The notes under the pieces: generated by a model
Told to the model about the DNA's origin: nothing
Databases searched by the model: none
What the model saw: only the letters and a program-made list of their open reading frames with translations
Source of the DNA: Dolichospermum flos-aquae CCAP 1403/13F
GTDB taxonomy: Bacteria > Cyanobacteriota > Cyanobacteriia > Cyanobacteriales > Nostocaceae
NCBI RefSeq assembly: GCF_012516395.1
Contig: NZ_CP051206.1
Location: 4,779,334 to 4,843,333, forward strand
Direction of reading: 5' to 3'
Length of the DNA stretch: 64,000 bases
Part shown: in pieces, positions 61,499 to 64,000 of the stretch
How the letters are laid out: every line of letters begins with the position of its first letter
Position numbering within the stretch: the first letter of the stretch is position 1
Position numbers and translations under genes: made by a program

Positions 61499-62524
61499 TC
61501 AGGATTTATTGACCGGTTTTTGGGAATCTTTTTCCGCGATTACTTCAAACTGTCCCATACACCCACTTTCAGCGATTGCATCTTGGTGAGGATGAAACAT
61601 ATATTTTCCTGGATAGCGAAAAGCAAACTCTAAAATGTGCCTTTCTGCGACACCCATTGTTAAAACATCGGTTTTTTCACTGGGAGTCATTGTCATACCG
61701 AAACGATAAACATTGAAGAAGTTAGCGTGAAGGTGAAATGTCACAGCGGGATCAAATTCAATAATATTCAAAACATAGACCCGAATCAACTGATTTTGAT
61801 AAATCTGAATGGGATGGTGCATATAATGATGCGGCATACCATTAAAAGCATAATATTCATTGCGATTATCATCATTTATGTCATACCCAGACATGATTAA
61901 AACAATTTCATCAGCAGGAGGACGGGGTTTAGGAGGGTCAATAATAAACATCCCATATAAACCTTTAGCAATATGACGAGTAACCGGAGCAATGTGACAA
62001 TGATACAAATGAACGCCATAGGGTTCGGCATCAAATTCGTATATAGTCGCTTTACCATTACCCACAGGTTTTATTCCATCCATTTCAGCGGGATGAACTC
62101 CGTGAAAATGCAGAGAATGGGAATGTCCAGCATTGTTGAGAAAAAGTATTCTTATTCTTTCCCCTTCTTTAGCCCGGAGTGTTGGTCCAGGAATCCGCCC
62201 ATTTAAATCCCAAATGTTGTAGGAGACAGCACTATTAAGCTGAATGGTGGAAGTACCAGCAGTTAGCTGAAATTCGCGGACTGTACGCCCATTTTCCTGC
62301 TTAACTGTCCCATAATCAAACTCTCGTAACACCTGCATGGGGTTAGTAGCACCATTAGATGCTGCCATTTCCATTGGTGGGATTCTGACACTGGCATGAT
62401 TTTTGACATTCAATATCTGCCAAATTGCTCCCGCACCAATGACTCCAGCGCCGGATAATCCCAGTTGTAGCAATTGGCGACGACTCCAAATTTTATCTTT
62501 ACTGAAAGTAAAGTTGTCAGACAT
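61499..62524 (-). CDS. Two-domain multicopper oxidase, Tat-exported
   Basis: 341 residues from the ATG at 62524; an earlier start (62572) would add 16 residues in front of the signal. A Tat signal with SRRQLLQLG (14-22) is followed by cupredoxin domains. The copper motifs are clear: SHSLHFHGVHPAEMDG, VHLYHCHIAPVTRH, VTFHLHANFF and GKYMFHPHQDAIAESGCMG. The short, two-domain size resembles two-domain laccases or nitrite-reductase-like enzymes. In this context a ferroxidase for the FTR1 permease is the likely role. It is the first gene of the iron group. Confidence 0.9.
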   Translation of the reverse strand: MSDNFTFSKDKIWSRRQLLQLGLSGAGVIGAGAIWQILNVKNHASVRIPPMEMAASNGATNPMQVLREFDYGTVKQENGRTVREFQLTAGTSTIQLNSAVSYNIWDLNGRIPGPTLRAKEGERIRILFLNNAGHSHSLHFHGVHPAEMDGIKPVGNGKATIYEFDAEPYGVHLYHCHIAPVTRHIAKGLYGMFIIDPPKPRPPADEIVLIMSGYDINDDNRNEYYAFNGMPHHYMHHPIQIYQNQLIRVYVLNIIEFDPAVTFHLHANFFNVYRFGMTMTPSEKTDVLTMGVAERHILEFAFRYPGKYMFHPHQDAIAESGCMGQFEVIAEKDSQKPVNKS

Positions 62525-62641
62525 GAGACTAATAGGAATATGGGTATGTAGGAAATTGCAAATTATTTGCAATTAACTTTAGGTATCCTATCCAACTTAG
62601 GAATTATTGTCAATAAATTGGAAAAATAATTTTTAGGACTA

Positions 62642-62674
62642 AGATCCCCGACTTCTCTAAGAAGTCGGGGATCT
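62642..62674. repeat. REP-like 33-bp palindrome
   Basis: AGATCCCCGACTTCTCTAAG and complement, same family as the RAYT-flanking copies, about 40 bp upstream of nothing recognisable in 62675-62817. Confidence 0.9.
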
Positions 62675-62817
62675 TGCTATAGTTGGACAGAGAACAGATG
62701 ATGCTTGCAGGCTAGTAAATGAAATAAGGTGCTAAGATCGCTCAGGTAAGTAATAAATTAGACTCAACTCCATTTACTTTAACTATAGCGGTTATTGGTT
62801 GAATGAAATACAGTTAT

Positions 62818-62860
62818 AATATCCTGTAAATCCTTAAATCCTGGATATCCTGATTTAGAC
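62818..62860 (-). repeat. 43-bp inverted repeat, left, overlapping the Uma2 stop
   Basis: Its complement reads GTCTAAATCAGGATATCCAG and onward to TTACAGGATATT. It matches 63478-63520 at 38 of 43 positions in the opposite orientation and contains the TAA stop of the Uma2 gene. Confidence 0.85.
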
Positions 62861-63430
62861 AAGAGGTAGCATCTGGGAAACTACAATTTCTAAATCAGGA
62901 AAATCTAAAGGAGATATGTTTTGATGTTCTGTGATAATTTCTTGATTTTGATAACCTTCTGTTGTGGGATTTCTAAATACAATTAATTCGCGTTTCACTA
63001 CATCTAATACCCAATAATCCTTAATTCCTGCTTGAGAATAAGCTTTAGCTTTGATTTCTGTATCTAGTTTTAAACTACTATCTGCAACTTCGATAATTAA
63101 ATAAATTTCTGTTGGGGTAGGATGATGATCTGCATAGTCTAGCGGATCTATTTTCACTACAGCAATATCTGGTTCTGGTTCAGACCTTTCATTTAATTTT
63201 ACAGGGTCTTGAATAGCTATGCAAGCTTTATGACCAATTCTATTTTCCAACAACTTATATGTTCTTCCTACTGCTGAACGGTGGGCTGTTCCTTTAGCAA
63301 TCATCCAGATTATTTTCCCCTCTAATAATTCTACCCGTTCACTTGGTTCAAATATTCCTGCTTCAGCCATTCTGTGGTATTCATCAACAGTCCACAGCCG
63401 CAATTGTAAGGGAGATTCTGTGGTTTGCAT
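62855..63430 (-). CDS. Uma2 family (DUF820) protein
   Basis: 191 residues: LRLWTVDEYHRMAEAGIFEP, SERVELLEGKIIWMIAKGTA, KACIAIQDPVKLNERSEPEP, DIAVVKIDPLDYADHHPTPT and YLIIEVADSSLKLDTEIKAK, AYSQAGIKDYWVLDVVKREL. This is a full Uma2 domain with the PD-(D/E)XK-like residues (D of EPDIAVV, E and D of IEVADSS, K of EIKAKAY). It is placed between two 43-bp inverted repeats, and its stop codon lies inside one of them. The other Uma2 gene in the window (8832-9410) has no such repeats. Confidence 0.9.
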   Translation of the reverse strand: MQTTESPLQLRLWTVDEYHRMAEAGIFEPSERVELLEGKIIWMIAKGTAHRSAVGRTYKLLENRIGHKACIAIQDPVKLNERSEPEPDIAVVKIDPLDYADHHPTPTEIYLIIEVADSSLKLDTEIKAKAYSQAGIKDYWVLDVVKRELIVFRNPTTEGYQNQEIITEHQNISPLDFPDLEIVVSQMLPLV

Positions 63431-63477
63431 AGTTAATTAAGGTGAATATTTATTCACTATTATATGATATTTTATTT

Positions 63478-63520
63478 GTCAGAATCAGGATGTCCAGGAT
63501 TAAAGGATTTACAGGATTTT
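63478..63520 (+). repeat. 43-bp inverted repeat, right, upstream of Uma2
   Basis: GTCAGAATCAGGATGTCCAG and onward to TTTACAGGATTTT. Inverted partner of 62818-62860. A third, partial copy (TCAGAATCAGGATTTACAGG) is at about 44521. Confidence 0.85.
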
Positions 63521-63580
63521 TTATGAAATACTTTAATTCACCCTTGAAGAATAAGCCTTGGCTTTAATTTACTAGCATAT

Positions 63581-63787
63581 TCAGTTAAAATAATCATAAA
63601 AACTACTTTGATCAAAATCTTCTAAATAACCATAGTCTGATGATCTGTAGTCATCTGATTTTTGCATATCTTTACTATAGTACATATCATCATATTCTTC
63701 TTGATAAGAATCATCATAGTCATCATTATTATTTAAATCCTCTACCGAATAATTATCTTCATAATCATCACTAACTTGAGTGTTATG
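63581..63787 (-). pseudogene. Acidic Asp/Tyr-rich C-terminal fragment
   Basis: A minus-strand frame of about 68 codons, ending TGA at 63581-63583, reads VSDDYEDNYSVEDLNNNDDY, DDSYQEEYDDMYYSKDMQKS and DYGYLEDFDQSSFYDYFN. It has no good start: the frame runs into a stop three codons inside the edge of the 123-bp element. It looks like the tail of a gene whose 5' part was separated by that insertion or lost, though no matching 5' part is seen beyond it. Codon use is consistent with coding DNA. Confidence 0.45.
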
Positions 63788-63790
63788 TCA

Positions 63791-63913
63791 GGGCAAGCGC
63801 ATCTTATTTTTAGAATGCTTACTGGACAAAGGTTTTGACGATTGTTAATTTTTGTAACTAAAGGTTGAAACCCTTGCTGGGCATGGATTACAGAATTTAG
63901 GTGCGTTTGCCCT
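63791..63913. mobile_element. 123-bp MITE, copy 2 (inverted)
   Basis: Reverse-complement copy of the element at 30042-30165, starting AGGGCAAGCGCATCT and ending GGTGCGTTTGCCCT. No duplication was seen at its ends. The remaining 87 bases of the window hold nothing recognised. Confidence 0.85.
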
Positions 63914-64000
63914 GGCGTAGCATTACTTGTGACAGCAGCTTAGTGATTAGACGTAAGTAGCAAATATTTTGTTTCTATGGAAATCCAGTAGCTATTTATT

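Overview
The window looks like part of the chromosome of a filamentous, probably heterocyst-forming cyanobacterium (Nostocales; Anabaena, Dolichospermum or Nostoc-like). The evidence is the frequent HIP1 octamer GCGATCGC in and between genes, tracts of 7-bp tandem repeats (TCAGTTG/TCAGTGG), AT-rich DNA, a ClpR/ClpP pair, a Psb32-type TPM protein, a PaO-type Rieske oxygenase, and many DUF29, Uma2 and DUF4346 genes. The organism assignment is inference; no rRNA or tRNA gene was seen.

Layout. 1-1.6 kb: start of a CobC-type threonine-phosphate decarboxylase (cut by the window edge), the nucleoid protein HU, and a transposase remnant. 2.3-4.8 kb: two overlapping paralogous von Willebrand A genes. 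5-9.4 kb: DUF29 genes, a DUF4351 fragment, a large pentapeptide-repeat membrane protein and a Uma2 nuclease-like gene. 9.6-11.7 kb: clpR, clpP and a J-domain protein. 13.2-20.4 kb: three same-strand ATPase genes; two fuse a cytoplasmic P-loop NTPase through one membrane helix to a periplasmic ligand-binding domain. This is the strongest candidate for an undescribed signalling system. 20.4-26.5 kb: MoaD-like protein, lipoprotein, a 19-residue-repeat protein, SbcD-like nuclease, an HUH transposase flanked by its likely REP palindromes, PAPS reductase and Psb32. 26.6-30.6 kb: a hybrid histidine kinase separated from its GAF domain by a 124-bp miniature element. 31.5-34.4 kb: an acetyltransferase-like gene split by a complete IS4-family insertion sequence. 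34.5-46.9 kb: RibD-like reductase, histidine kinase, metal-related lipoprotein, second HUH transposase with a repeat array, transglutaminase-like protein, calcium P-type ATPase, RecF and MgtC. 47-57.9 kb: PEP-synthase-like protein, baeRF-like protein, shikimate kinase, UbiX, an RNase II/R-like protein with an atypical active site, and another ClpP. 58.3-62.5 kb: a gene set resembling reductive-free (Fet3/Ftr1-type) iron uptake: multicopper oxidase, HhH lipoprotein, ferritin-like protein and FTR1 permease. 62.8-64 kb: a Uma2 gene between inverted repeats and an acidic gene remnant beside a second miniature element.

The most visible large-scale feature is the density of small repeats. At least six families can be delimited to the base: a 73-bp element (nine copies, one interrupted by a 90-bp element with a 3-bp target duplication), a ~170-bp element with TNA target duplications, a 124-bp element with a 12-bp target duplication, 33-bp REP palindromes around a RAYT-type transposase, 18-bp palindromes around a second HUH transposase, and a 122-bp inverted-repeat element. 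In two places removing an element and one target duplication restores an in-frame gene: a 1311-residue hybrid kinase and a 389-residue acetyltransferase-like protein. Part of the gene content is therefore recently broken, and some apparently separate reading frames are halves of one gene.
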